Counted from the stretch's first letter, positions 1-8,382 are shown. The stretch: 18,777 nt of DNA from Aphodosoma sp045614825 (GCA_045614825.1 JAZLDO010000104.1:1-18777); one strand, 5' to 3'. Numbers and translations: made by a program. The notes: generated by a model from the sequence alone, not told the origin.

Positions 1-1332
1 CGTGATTTTTCGCCTGTAGAGATGGCGAAACGTAACTATATTTTTAATACAATTCGTTCGGTGTTTGCCAATTATGGCTTCAAGCAGATTGAGACTCCTT
101 CGATGGAGAATCTTTCTACGTTGATGGGTAAATATGGCGAAGAGGGTGATAAATTGTTGTTCAAAGTGTTGAATTCGGGCGATTGGGCTGCTAAACTGTC
201 GGACGAAGAGTTGTTGGCGAAAAACAGCATTAAACTCACTAATAAAGTGAGCGAGAAGGGCTTGCGCTATGACTTGACAGTGCCATTTGCGCGCTATGTA
301 GTACAACATCGTGATGAGATAACATTCCCATTCAAACGTTTCCAAATCCAACCAGTGTGGCGTGCTGACCGTCCTCAAAAAGGTCGTTATCGCGAGTTTT
401 TCCAATGCGATGCCGATGTGGTAGGCTCTGATTCGCTTGTCTATGAGGCAGAAATGATTGAGATGATTGACCAAGCATTCCAAAAATTTGGTATTGATGT
501 AGTTATCAAATTGAACAACCGCAAAGTGTTGGCAGGCATTGCAGAGTGGGTTGGCGAGGCAGATCGAATTATCGACATCACTGTGGCAATCGACAAGATG
601 GACAAAATCGGTCTCGACAAAGTGAACGAAGAGATGATGGCAAAAGGTATCCCAGCAGAAGCGGTTGAGAAATTGAAACCAGTGCTTTTGCTCGAAGGCT
701 CGAACGAAGAGAAAGTGGCTCGTTTGCGTGAAGTGTTAGCAGAGAGTGCTACTGCACAAAAGGGTCTCGACGAATTGGAAGAGGTGCTAAGATATGTAGG
801 CGAAAGCGACGTGAAATGTGGTGTAGAACTCGACTTGACATTGGCTCGTGGATTGAACTATTATACAGGTGCTATTCTTGAAGTTAAGGCTTTGGGCGTA
901 GAGATGGGCTCAATTTCGGGTGGCGGTCGCTACGATAATTTGACTGGCATCTTTGGTCTCCCTGGAGTGTCGGGTGTAGGCTTCTCGTTTGGAGCCGACC
1001 GTATCTATGACGTGTTGACAATGCTCGACAAATTCCCTAAAGAGGCAACTGCAGGCACACGCGTGATATTCTTGGCATTCGACCAAAAAGGGTTAGACTA
1101 TTGTCGTCCTTTAGTGCGTGAGGTGCGTCGTGCTGGCATTGCAGCTGAGATATATCCTGAAGTGGCGAAGATGAAAAAACAGATGACATACGCCGACAAC
1201 AACCAAATTCCTTACGTAGCAATTGTAGGCGATTCGGAAATCGAGGCAGGCAAAGTGATGTTGAAAAATATGGTTTCGGGCGAGCAACAGTTGTTGACTG
1301 TTGCAGAGGTAATTGCATTGATTCGTGATTGA
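1..1332 (+). CDS. hisS: Histidine--tRNA ligase (HisRS), 5' end cut by window edge
   Basis: Cytoplasmic class II aminoacyl-tRNA synthetase that charges tRNA-His with histidine using ATP. The reading frame is open from base 1: the first codons read RDFSPVE, matching the conserved GTRDF(S/L)P start of HisRS, so the ATG at 22 is internal and only about ten N-terminal residues lie outside the window. The 443 visible residues include class II motif 2 (VWRADRPQKGRYREFFQCD, bases ~355-411), the histidine signature LARGLNYYTGA (~841-873), the second signature SISGGGRYDN (~910-939), motif 3 (GFSFGADRI, ~979-1005), and a C-terminal anticodon-binding domain from about RVIFLAFDQ to the end. Codon use is less AT-rich than in the next gene, as expected for a highly expressed gene. 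No terminator hairpin is visible in the 84 nt before the next gene. Identification is firm. Confidence 0.97.
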   Translation, partial: RDFSPVEMAKRNYIFNTIRSVFANYGFKQIETPSMENLSTLMGKYGEEGDKLLFKVLNSGDWAAKLSDEELLAKNSIKLTNKVSEKGLRYDLTVPFARYVVQHRDEITFPFKRFQIQPVWRADRPQKGRYREFFQCDADVVGSDSLVYEAEMIEMIDQAFQKFGIDVVIKLNNRKVLAGIAEWVGEADRIIDITVAIDKMDKIGLDKVNEEMMAKGIPAEAVEKLKPVLLLEGSNEEKVARLREVLAESATAQKGLDELEEVLRYVGESDVKCGVELDLTLARGLNYYTGAILEVKALGVEMGSISGGGRYDNLTGIFGLPGVSGVGFSFGADRIYDVLTMLDKFPKEATAGTRVIFLAFDQKGLDYCRPLVREVRRAGIAAEIYPEVAKMKKQMTYADNNQIPYVAIVGDSEIEAGKVMLKNMVSGEQQLLTVAEVIALIRD

Positions 1333-1382
1333 TTTTTTTGACAAGAAGACAGGAGAACATGTTTTTTTTTGAACGTAAATTA

Positions 1383-1413
1383 TCATAAATTTGTCATAAA
1401 TTATTCATAAATT
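1383..1413 (+). repeat. Three TCATAAATT direct repeats before the DUF4954 gene
   Basis: The nonamer TCATAAATT occurs at 1383-1391, 1394-1402 and 1405-1413, each exactly 11 bp from the last, ending 3 nt before the ATG at 1417. Spacing of one helical turn could suit a protein-binding array. Equally, it could be local duplication in AT-rich leader DNA or an mRNA-level feature, since it lies where a ribosome would bind. A TAnnTTTG-like match (1386-1393) lies within it, but it lacks a TTTG at the right distance. The repeat is seen directly; the role is unknown. Confidence 0.6.
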
Positions 1414-1416
1414 TTC

Positions 1417-3402
1417 ATGAAATATAGACAATTAACAATAGAAGAACGAGAGCAATTGCAACATCAAGGATGTACTGCTGCGGATTGGACAAAAGTTGAA
1501 GTGGTTGATGGATTTAAACCTGAATATGTGCAAAATGTAGCATTTTCGGGAGAAGTCAGATTAGGACGTTTTGAGCGTGTTTTTGTTCAACCTGGAGGCT
1601 TTGAAGTGCATTCGGGGGTATATCATGCTCGTTTGCATAATGTTACTATTGGGGATGATTGCTATATTGATAGAATACACAATTATATTGCCAATTATGA
1701 AATTGGGGATAATGTGTTTATTGAAAATACTAATTTAATAGTTGTTGATGGCGAAACTTCGTTTGGTAATGGGGTACGAGTACCAGTGATGAATGAAGCA
1801 GGAGGGCGTGAAGTGCCTATTTATGATAACCTTTCGGCACATTTGGCGTATATATTGACATTGTATCGTCATGAGCGAGAGTTGATTATTGAGTTAGAGC
1901 GATTGATAGCTGATTATGTAGAAAAGCAAAAGAGTGAGGTTGGAAAGATAGGTGATAATGTGCGTATTGTGAATTGTGGTACAATTAAAAATGTACGTAT
2001 TGGTGAATGTGCAACGTTGGGTGGAGTATCGAAATTAAAGAATGGTTCGATAAATTCTAATTGTTGCGCTCCTGTTCATATTGGTTCGGGGGTGAAGTGT
2101 AATGATTTTATCTTGTGCTCTGGGGTTGATATTACCGATTCGACATTGGTAAGTTGTTGTTTTGTGGGTCAAGGCACAGTGATGGGTAAACACTATTCAG
2201 CATTAGATTCGTTGTTTTTCTCTAATTGTCAAGGGTTTCATGGAGAGGCAACAGCGATATTTGCAGGACCATATACAGTGTCGCATCACAAATCAAGTTT
2301 GTTGATTGCAGGGATGTATTCGTTTTTGAATGCAGGCTCAGGATCGAATCAAAGTAATCACATGTATAAGTTAGGACCAATACATCAAGGCATGGCAGAG
2401 CGTGGTTCGAAGACAACAAGTGATTCGTATATATTGTGGCCAGCGCGTATTGGTGCGTTTACTTTGGTAATGGGTCGTCATACGAAACATTCCGATACAA
2501 GCGAATTGCCATTCTCGTATTTGATAGAGAATGCAACAGAGAGTTATTTGGTGCCAGGTGTGAATTTACGTTCGGTGGGTACGGTGCGAGATGCACAAAA
2601 ATGGCCAAAACGTGATAACCGCAAAGATTTAGTCAAGATTGACCATATAAACTTTAACTTGCTCAGTCCTTATACAATACAGAAAATGTATCGAGCTGTA
2701 GCGTTGTTAAAGGGTATCCAGCAGATGGCTGGTGCAAATAATGAAATTTATTCTTATCAAAATTGCAGAATAAAGAATTCGAGTTTGGTGCGTGGAGTTG
2801 AGTTGTATGAAATGGCAATTACTAAATTTTTGGGTAACTCGCTCATTTCTCGTATAGGAAAAGAGCCTATAAAAACGGTTAAAGAATTGCGTGATAGATT
2901 GGTGCCAACATATACTATTGGGAGTGGTGAATGGCTTGATGTATCGGGACTTATTGCGCCACAAAGTGAAATTGATAGTTTAGTGAAAGAGATTGTTGCA
3001 AGTAGTTTGACTTTGAAAGAGATAGAGAAAAAATTTGCAGAGATGCATAAGAATTATTATGATTATGAATGGACTTGGGCATACGATAAGTTGTTGTATC
3101 ATTTGGGTAAATCTATAGAGGAGATTGAAATAGATGATTTGATTGGTGTGATAGAAGCATGGAAAAAGGCGGTTGTTGCGCTTGATAAAAAGCTTTATAA
3201 TGATGCTAAAAAAGAGTTTGACCTTAATTCAAAAACTGGATTTGGTGTTGATGGTGATGAATCTGTCAAAATAAAAGATTTTGAGTCAGTTCGTGGCAGT
3301 TTTGAGGAAAATCCGTTTGTGAAGGAGTGTTTGCAACATATTGAGCGTAAAACTAAATTGGGTAATGATACAATAGAATTGTTGAAAAATATATGTATTT
3401 GA
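1417..3402 (+). CDS. DUF4954 family protein (hexapeptide / left-handed beta-helix type)
   Basis: 661-residue protein of the Bacteroidetes family DUF4954; biochemical function is not established to my knowledge. The first ~400 residues show imperfect hexapeptide turns typical of a left-handed beta helix (IGDDCYI, IGDNVFI, IGECATL, IGSGVKCN and similar), the fold of many acyltransferases and of the C-terminal part of GlmU. The last ~200 residues are charged and probably helical (KEIEKKFAEMHKNYYDYEWTW region), corresponding to a separate C-terminal domain that I believe is catalogued as DUF6819. No signal peptide or membrane segment is seen, so it is probably cytoplasmic. The ATG at 1417 gives the start MKYRQLTIEER. 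Its last 10 nt overlap recF, which implies co-transcription and possible translational coupling. An acyl- or nucleotidyl-transferase role is only inference from fold. Confidence 0.85.
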   Translation: MKYRQLTIEEREQLQHQGCTAADWTKVEVVDGFKPEYVQNVAFSGEVRLGRFERVFVQPGGFEVHSGVYHARLHNVTIGDDCYIDRIHNYIANYEIGDNVFIENTNLIVVDGETSFGNGVRVPVMNEAGGREVPIYDNLSAHLAYILTLYRHERELIIELERLIADYVEKQKSEVGKIGDNVRIVNCGTIKNVRIGECATLGGVSKLKNGSINSNCCAPVHIGSGVKCNDFILCSGVDITDSTLVSCCFVGQGTVMGKHYSALDSLFFSNCQGFHGEATAIFAGPYTVSHHKSSLLIAGMYSFLNAGSGSNQSNHMYKLGPIHQGMAERGSKTTSDSYILWPARIGAFTLVMGRHTKHSDTSELPFSYLIENATESYLVPGVNLRSVGTVRDAQKWPKRDNRKDLVKIDHINFNLLSPYTIQKMYRAVALLKGIQQMAGANNEIYSYQNCRIKNSSLVRGVELYEMAITKFLGNSLISRIGKEPIKTVKELRDRLVPTYTIGSGEWLDVSGLIAPQSEIDSLVKEIVASSLTLKEIEKKFAEMHKNYYDYEWTWAYDKLLYHLGKSIEEIEIDDLIGVIEAWKKAVVALDKKLYNDAKKEFDLNSKTGFGVDGDESVKIKDFESVRGSFEENPFVKECLQHIERKTKLGNDTIELLKNICI

Positions 3403-4487
3403 AGCATCTGACTGGTTTGAACTATCGCAATTTGCGTGAGTGCGACTTGCGATTTTCCCCAAAATTCAATTGTTTTTTGGGGTCGAATGGTATGGGCAAG
3501 ACCAATGTGTTGGATGCGATATACTATTTGTCGTTCACGAAAAGCCATTTGAATGCTGTTGATTCACAGTTGATTCATCACGATGAGGAGTTTTTTATGC
3601 TTCAGGGAGAGTATGAATTAGCGGGGCAGGATGAGGTGATTTCGGCAGCGGTGAAGCGCAGAGTGAAAAAGCAATTCAAGCGCAACAAGAAGGAGTATCA
3701 GCGTATGGCTGACCACATTGGGTTGATACCAGCTGTGTTGATTTCGCCATCGGACCAATATTTGATAGATGAGGGTAGTGATGAGCGCCGTAGATTTATG
3801 GATGTGGTTATCTCGCAGTATGATAAGCCTTATTTGATGTCGCTTATGCGGTATAATCAGGCGTTGCAGAGTAGGAATACATTGTTGAAACAAGACGAAA
3901 TGCCAGATGCGACGATGCTCGAGATTTATGAGATGCAGATGGCGGCCGAGGCAGAGTATATCTATGCACGTCGCAAGGAGTTTATTGAAGGATTTACGCC
4001 AGTATTTGAGCGATTCTATTGTGCGATTGCTGGCGATTGTGAGAGGGTTGAGTTGCACTACAAGTCGCATTCAGAGCAGGGAGATTTGGCGCCGTTGTTG
4101 GCAGAGTGTCGTGTGCGCGACCATGCAATTGGCTACACTACTCGTGGTTCGCACAAGGATGATTTAGAGATGTTGCTCGATGGCTATCCGATAAAGCGCA
4201 CAGGTTCGCAAGGGCAGAATAAGACCTATCTTGTTGCGTTGAAATTGGCTCAATATGTTTATTTGAAGCGAGTTACACAAGTGTCGCCTCTGTTGTTATT
4301 GGATGATATTTTCGATAGATTGGATGCACAGCGAGTGAAGAATATAGTCGATTTAGTGGCGTCAGACGAGTTCGGACAAGTGTTTATCACCGACACCAAT
4401 CGCAACCACACCGACCAACTGATGGCACAGGTTGATAGCGAGGTGAAAATATTTAATGTTGAAAACGGAAATATAGTTTTAATTTGA
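3393..4487 (+). CDS. recF: DNA replication and repair protein RecF
   Basis: SMC/ABC-type ATPase that, with RecO and RecR, loads RecA at single-strand gaps and stalled forks. The 364 residues match the usual RecF length. Seen: N-terminal MYLKHLTGLNYRNL typical of RecF, Walker A GSNGMGKTN at residues 30-38, ABC signature GSQGQNKT at 271-278, and Walker B LLLLDDIFDRLD with D304-D305 followed by a D-loop-like segment. The D-loop/His-switch end reads FITDTNRNHTDQL. The ATG at 3393 lies inside the final codons of the DUF4954 gene (10-nt overlap), so expression is probably tied to that gene. In many bacteria recF sits near dnaA/dnaN/gyrB; here it does not, which is common in Bacteroidetes. Identification is firm. 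Confidence 0.96.
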   Translation: MYLKHLTGLNYRNLRECDLRFSPKFNCFLGSNGMGKTNVLDAIYYLSFTKSHLNAVDSQLIHHDEEFFMLQGEYELAGQDEVISAAVKRRVKKQFKRNKKEYQRMADHIGLIPAVLISPSDQYLIDEGSDERRRFMDVVISQYDKPYLMSLMRYNQALQSRNTLLKQDEMPDATMLEIYEMQMAAEAEYIYARRKEFIEGFTPVFERFYCAIAGDCERVELHYKSHSEQGDLAPLLAECRVRDHAIGYTTRGSHKDDLEMLLDGYPIKRTGSQGQNKTYLVALKLAQYVYLKRVTQVSPLLLLDDIFDRLDAQRVKNIVDLVASDEFGQVFITDTNRNHTDQLMAQVDSEVKIFNVENGNIVLI

Positions 4488-4582
4488 ACAAAAGTATATG
4501 TTTTTCAGACATAATGACATAAAGACAAATATAATTTTATAACCATATGCCTTGCTAAAAAACAAGTTTTTTATCTTGGCAA

Positions 4583-4994
4583 ATGAATGACATATTAAAA
4601 TACCCAATGGATATAGAAACGCTAATTAAAACGATTATTGATGCGGCTTATAGAGTTAGAAGTAGTTTTATGCCGGGTTATTTAGTCAATTTATGAAAAT
4701 GCGTTAATAGTTGAATTAGAAGATTTAGGTTTAAAAGTACAATCACAAAAACCTTTATCTGTGACACATAAAAATAGGGTGATTGGTGAATTTAAAATAG
4801 ATTTGTTGGTTGAAGATAGTGTTATTGTGGAAATAAAATCAGTCAATCAAATATCATCTGCTCATGAGATGCAGTTGGTTAATTATTTAACAATAACTAG
4901 TATTAATAATGGGCTTTTAATTAATTTTGGTAATCTTGAAAAATTAGAAGTTAAACGAAAATTTCGACTTTATAGGCCAAAGCAGACTATTTAA
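4583..4994 (+). pseudogene. GxxExxY family protein, frameshifted
   Basis: Remnant of a ~135-residue GxxExxY family gene (function unknown; common in Bacteroidetes). From the ATG at 4583 the frame runs MNDILKYPMDIETLIKTIID... to PGYL, then hits TGA at 4694-4696. One frame over, from 4686, the protein resumes as SIYENALIVELEDLGLKV and continues to a normal C-terminus (INFGNLEKLEVKRKFRLYRP) and TAA at 4992-4994. The junction GGT TAT TTA G|TCA ATT TAT is restored to G-Y-L-E-S-I-Y, the family signature, by adding two A's to make GAA; thus the lesion is a 2-nt deletion at 4685/4686 in the signature Glu codon. The second half has a PD-(D/E)XK-like pattern (IDLLVEDSVIVEIKS, then HEMQLVNYL). Codon use is very AT-rich. 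A sequencing error would give the same picture. Confidence 0.85.
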
Positions 4995-5025
4995 TGCCGT
5001 TAGGTTTGTCATTCGTTCGCCAAGA

Positions 5026-5040
5026 TATGCCATAGGCATA
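5026..5040. repeat. Small palindrome between the GxxExxY remnant and hflX
   Basis: TATGCC, a 3-nt loop ATA, then GGCATA form a perfect 6-bp inverted repeat in the 108-bp gap before hflX. It has no T-run, so it is not a convincing terminator. It may be part of a dispersed extragenic repeat; no function is claimed. Confidence 0.4.
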
Positions 5041-5102
5041 GCGAGGTGTATGTAAAAAGAAAAATATGTTTTTATGTCATTTTGTCCAAAAAAAATAATA
5101 AT

Positions 5103-6329
5103 ATGGCAATAGAAGTAACTGAAATTTATTGTGAGAATGCTATTTTGGTGGGGTTGATTACTCCACAACAAAAAGAGGCTAAAGCGCGTGAGTATATTGA
5201 TGAGTTGGCGTTTTTGGCAGATACTGCAGGTGCGCATGTAGTTAAATGTTTCTTTCAGAAGATGGATTATCCTAACTCTCGCACATTTGTGGGTGAGGGT
5301 AAATTGATGGAGATACGCGAATTTATCAAAGAACGTGAGGAGAGCGAAGAACCTATCGGTATGGTGATTTTCGATGACGAACTCTCGCCTGTGCAATTGC
5401 GCAATATCGAACGCGAATTGCAGATAAAGATTCTCGACCGTACGAATCTTATTCTCGATATATTTGCGAAACGCGCTCAAACGGCATATGCTAAAACTCA
5501 AGTGGAGTTGGCTCAGTATCAATATCTTTTGCCACGATTGACACGTATGTGGACCCACTTGGAGCGTCAGCGTGGTGGTATCGGTATGCGTGGTCCGGGA
5601 GAAACGCAGATTGAGACCGACCGTCGTATAATCCTTGACAAAATATCGTTGCTCAAAAAGCACCTCGTGGCGATCGACAAACAGATGACTACACAACGCC
5701 AAAATCGCGGTAAGATGGTTCGCGTGGCATTGGTGGGTTATACCAATGTGGGCAAATCTACGATGATGAATCTCTTGTCGAAGAGTGATGTTTTTGCTGA
5801 GAATAAGTTGTTTGCTACGCTCGACACTACTGTGCGTAAGGTGATTATCGACAATCTTCCATTTTTGATGACCGATACAGTAGGGTTTATCCGTAAGTTG
5901 CCACACCACTTGATTGAGTCGTTTAAGAGTACATTGGACGAGGTGCGTGAGGCTGACCTTTTGGTGCATATCTTGGATATTTCGCATCCTAACTTCGAGG
6001 AGCACTATGAAGTGGTGAATAAGACTCTGCTTGATGTGTGTGAGGAGAAGAAACCTACGATTTTGGTGTTTAATAAGAAAGATGAATTTACGTATGTACC
6101 TAAAGATGAGGATGACCTATCGCCAATGAAGCGCGAAAACTATAGTCTCGACGACTTGAAAAAGACTTGGATGGCTAATATGGGGGCTGATTGTGTGTTT
6201 GTGTCGGCACGCGAGAAAGACAATATCGACGAGTTGAAAGCGTTATTATATGAGCGAGTGAAGGAAATTCATATCCAACGCTTCCCATACAACGACTTCT
6301 TGTTCCAAAAATATGATGTTGAGGAGTAA
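5103..6329 (+). CDS. hflX: GTPase HflX
   Basis: Ribosome-associated GTPase that binds the 50S subunit and splits stalled 70S ribosomes, notably after heat stress in studied bacteria. The 408 residues carry the N-terminal HflX domain (AILVGLITP, then TFVGEGKLMEI and DDELSPVQLRNIE), the glycine-rich linker GGIGMRGPGETQIETDRR, and a G domain with G1 GYTNVGKST at residues 212-220, G3 DTVG, and G4 NKKD. I chose the ATG at 5103 (MAIEVTEIYCENAILVGL) because homologues begin at this point; the in-frame ATG at 5046 would add 19 residues of AT-rich, non-conserved sequence. The gene overlaps the next one by 17 nt, suggesting an operon. A TAGGTTTG match at 5001-5008 could be a -7 box but has no partner TTTG at 19-21 bp. 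Confidence 0.96.
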   Translation: MAIEVTEIYCENAILVGLITPQQKEAKAREYIDELAFLADTAGAHVVKCFFQKMDYPNSRTFVGEGKLMEIREFIKEREESEEPIGMVIFDDELSPVQLRNIERELQIKILDRTNLILDIFAKRAQTAYAKTQVELAQYQYLLPRLTRMWTHLERQRGGIGMRGPGETQIETDRRIILDKISLLKKHLVAIDKQMTTQRQNRGKMVRVALVGYTNVGKSTMMNLLSKSDVFAENKLFATLDTTVRKVIIDNLPFLMTDTVGFIRKLPHHLIESFKSTLDEVREADLLVHILDISHPNFEEHYEVVNKTLLDVCEEKKPTILVFNKKDEFTYVPKDEDDLSPMKRENYSLDDLKKTWMANMGADCVFVSAREKDNIDELKALLYERVKEIHIQRFPYNDFLFQKYDVEE

Positions 6330-8049
6330 ATATATATTATTCATATTTTTGTTTTTTATTGGGACGCAAGTATTTGCGTCTCAAGTGTTGTGTGATTCAC
6401 TCTCAACTGATACTATAGAGTTGGCAGATGCTGAATTTGAAGCATGGCTTGAAGAGTATGCTGTTGTTAATGCACAATTAGATGATACTGCGAATGTTTC
6501 TTCAGAAACTATGGCATCTACTATAGGTAACACCGAATGTGTGCATAATGACTCTGTGCTTGTGCCTTTGGATATTGTGAAGGATAGTGTTGAGAAAAAA
6601 GATTTTGTGAGTTTATCAAAAGAGGGAGAGGAGGCTCGAGAGCGAGAAAAGAATGAGCTGATAATGAGCGTAATGAAGAGCTTTAAAATGAGGAGCGAGG
6701 AGTTCGGTGTTAGAAATGAAAGTTCTGACTCTACTGTCTATAATCCTGTTGATTCTGTAGGTACGCTATATTCTCCCCCTGTTTTAGGGGGAGTGGTCGA
6801 AGACCGAGAGGGTTCGTCCGATTTGCAACTCTTAACTCTTAACACTCAACTTTCAACTTTCAATTCTCCCGATTTGTTACTTGCCGAAGTGGATTCAGCT
6901 CTTTCAACTTTCAATTTTCAACTTTCAACACAAATGAATCCTTTATTTTTAGATTGGGTGTTAGGAAGTAATGAGCAAGGAGAAGATAGTAGGGAATATG
7001 GAACATGGAGCAGTGATAGTGTTGTGGTTGAGGTGCGTAAGGGAGTGAAGGATTATATACGTACAACTTTTCCAGAACTTTACACTTATCATAAAAGTGA
7101 TTTGCCGTCGATAGGAGAGTTGCAAATTTCGCACATAACGTATGCTGATAAGAAGAAATTATTGTTGAATTTGGATACACTTAATCGTGGTAAGACGTCG
7201 CAGTTGAGAGTAGATTTGCCAGAGGTGTCGAAATGGAGTAGAGGAGCTAAGTTTCAAGTGCACGCATCGCAAAATTATATTTCGCCGAATTGGTATAATG
7301 GTGGTGAGAGTAATATGGCTGTGACCACGTATGCTATGGGTTATTTCAATTATGACAATCGTAAGGGTTTGCAATGGGATAATAAAGCAGAGTGGAAATT
7401 AGGGTTGTATGGAATGGCGAGTGATTCGCTACGTTGGTTGCGGGTAAATGAAGATTTGTTGAGATTGAATTCAAAATTGGGTTATAAAGCATTTAAGAAT
7501 TTCTTTTACACTGCAGAGTGGGATTTTCAGACTTCGTTGTTTAATACATTCAAATCAGATACATATATTCGTACCTCGGGGCCTTTTTCGCCAATTCGTA
7601 TGAGTCTTTCGTTGGGTATTGACTATAAGTGGAAGAATTATGTGTCGGTTTTTGTGTCGCCGTTGTCGTATAAGTTGATTTATGTGGCGGATATGAGTCG
7701 TAAAGAAGGGGTATTGTTGGAGGAAAATATTGCTCATCAAGTGGGTATTACGGATGGTACGCGGCAGTCGAATCAGTTGGGTGCATTGCTTAGAACAGAT
7801 TTTGATTATGATTTTAATGAGTCGATTGGAATGGAGGTGCATTTTTCGTTCTTTGGTAACTATGTAGGCAAGATAAAGGGTGTTGAGGTGGGATGTGAGA
7901 TTATAGGGAACTTTAAAATAAATAGGTTTTTATCGGCTAAAGTTTCGCTTTATCCACGATATGATTCAACCACGGTGCCTGCTGATGGTGGTAAACCTAA
8001 AATGCAGTTTTATGAGTTGATTTCGTTAGGATTCAATTATAAGTTATGA
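6313..8049 (+). CDS. Secreted DUF3078 domain-containing protein
   Basis: 578-residue exported protein. The N-terminus (MMLRSKYILFIFLFFIGTQVFASQ) is a clear Sec signal peptide with a likely cut after VFAS or nearby. Residues ~20-240 are acidic and low in complexity. Residues ~270-578 match DUF3078, a Bacteroidetes family of predicted outer-membrane beta-strand proteins: alternating aromatic strands such as NYISPNWYNGGESN, WDNKAEWKLGLYG, FFYTAEWDFQTS, and a last strand ending in LISLGFNYKL, typical of an outer-membrane C-terminus. Function is not established. Tandem ATGs at 6313 and 6316 both lie inside hflX (17-nt overlap), so co-transcription is likely. Odd point: residues ~152-207 are encoded by DNA resembling extragenic repeats (a CCCCCT/AGGGGG palindrome and CAACTTT heptamers), with the frame kept open. 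Confidence 0.88.
   Translation: MMLRSKYILFIFLFFIGTQVFASQVLCDSLSTDTIELADAEFEAWLEEYAVVNAQLDDTANVSSETMASTIGNTECVHNDSVLVPLDIVKDSVEKKDFVSLSKEGEEAREREKNELIMSVMKSFKMRSEEFGVRNESSDSTVYNPVDSVGTLYSPPVLGGVVEDREGSSDLQLLTLNTQLSTFNSPDLLLAEVDSALSTFNFQLSTQMNPLFLDWVLGSNEQGEDSREYGTWSSDSVVVEVRKGVKDYIRTTFPELYTYHKSDLPSIGELQISHITYADKKKLLLNLDTLNRGKTSQLRVDLPEVSKWSRGAKFQVHASQNYISPNWYNGGESNMAVTTYAMGYFNYDNRKGLQWDNKAEWKLGLYGMASDSLRWLRVNEDLLRLNSKLGYKAFKNFFYTAEWDFQTSLFNTFKSDTYIRTSGPFSPIRMSLSLGIDYKWKNYVSVFVSPLSYKLIYVADMSRKEGVLLEENIAHQVGITDGTRQSNQLGALLRTDFDYDFNESIGMEVHFSFFGNYVGKIKGVEVGCEIIGNFKINRFLSAKVSLYPRYDSTTVPADGGKPKMQFYELISLGFNYKL
6771..6820. repeat. Palindromic GC-rich repeat unit inside the DUF3078 gene
   Basis: CTCCCCCT (6773-6780), a 5-nt loop GTTTT, and AGGGGGAG (6786-6793) form a perfect 8-bp stem, followed by a second small hairpin GGTC-GAA-GACC (6795-6805) and GAGAGGG. 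The same layout (CCCC, loop ending TTA, GGGGGA, then a short segment and GAGGGG) recurs in non-coding DNA at 8341-8382. It encodes SPPVLGGVVEDREG in the host gene. Confidence 0.7.
6826..6930. repeat. CAACTTT-type heptamer repeats inside the DUF3078 gene
   Basis: Two blocks of a 7-nt motif family (CAACTTT, with AACTCTT, CAATTTT and similar variants) lie at about 6826-6867 and 6901-6930, separated by unique sequence. Seven is not a multiple of three, so successive units are read in different frames, giving LLTLNTQLSTFN and LSTFNFQLSTQ. On the opposite strand the motif reads like the TTGACTTTTGAC array upstream of the amylase gene. Confidence 0.7.
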
Positions 8050-8134
8050 TCAAAATATAATGTTTATCATTGTTGACCGATAAAAATAAATAGTTATAAT
8101 TAAAGTTCATAATCGATAATGAAGAAATTAGTAG

Positions 8135-8155
8135 GGATGCACGGCTCGTGCGTCC
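8135..8155. repeat. Extragenic hairpin unit GGATGCACG-gct-CGTGCGTCC
   Basis: Nine-base arms with a 3-nt loop, complementary apart from one G-T wobble. From general knowledge, similar GGAYGCACG...CGTGCGTCC units recur between genes in many Bacteroidales genomes; copy number here cannot be seen from one window. Confidence 0.6.
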
Positions 8156-8252
8156 GATTAGCTGCTAGGCTAAAAAAACTAGATAGCGAAGCGTATAACC
8201 CTTATAGATAATCTATAAACCTCACACTCCCCCAAAAAACAGAATATCAGGT

Positions 8253-8299
8253 GTATCTGGAAATCCGAACAAGCGAAGCGTTCCGGAATATCCGGTATC
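8253..8299. repeat. Long imperfect inverted repeat
   Basis: The arm GTATCTGGAAATCCGAAC (8253-8270) and the arm beginning GTTCCGGAATATCCGGTAT (8280-8298) pair imperfectly around the 9-nt loop AAGCGAAGC, giving an ~18-bp stem with a one-base bulge and a few mismatches. It has no T-run on either side, so it is more like an extragenic palindromic element than a terminator. Confidence 0.55.
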
Positions 8300-8340
8300 T
8301 TAAACTAAACACAAACACTCAAAATCAAGGCAACCCAATA

Positions 8341-8382
8341 GTCCCCTTGTCTTAGGGGGACGAGCTAAGCGGAGGGGGGGAC
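8341..8382. repeat. GC-rich palindromic repeat unit
   Basis: GTCCCC (8341-8346) can pair with GGGGAC at 8356-8361 or with a second GGGGAC at 8377-8382. The intervening GAGCTAAGCGG and overall order match the unit embedded in the DUF3078 coding region at 6771-6820. Confidence 0.65.

Noticed and set aside
1361..1393. Promoter for the DUF4954 gene (TAAATTTG at 1386-1393)
   Set aside because: The only upstream TTTG is 14 bp away rather than 19-21, and the box lies within the direct-repeat array.
4557..4572. AAAAAAC-AA-GTTTTTT hairpin as recF terminator
   Set aside because: Only A-T pairs with a 2-nt loop; too weak to call as a terminator, though transcription may end near it.
4761..4994. Short intact gene starting at MTHKNRVIGEF
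   Set aside because: It is the 3' half of the frameshifted GxxExxY gene; homologous sequence continues upstream to 4686 in this frame and to 4583 in the other.
5046..5102. Upstream in-frame ATG extending HflX by 19 residues
   Set aside because: The added residues are non-conserved and AT-driven; the family start aligns with MAIEVTEIYCENAILVGL at 5103.
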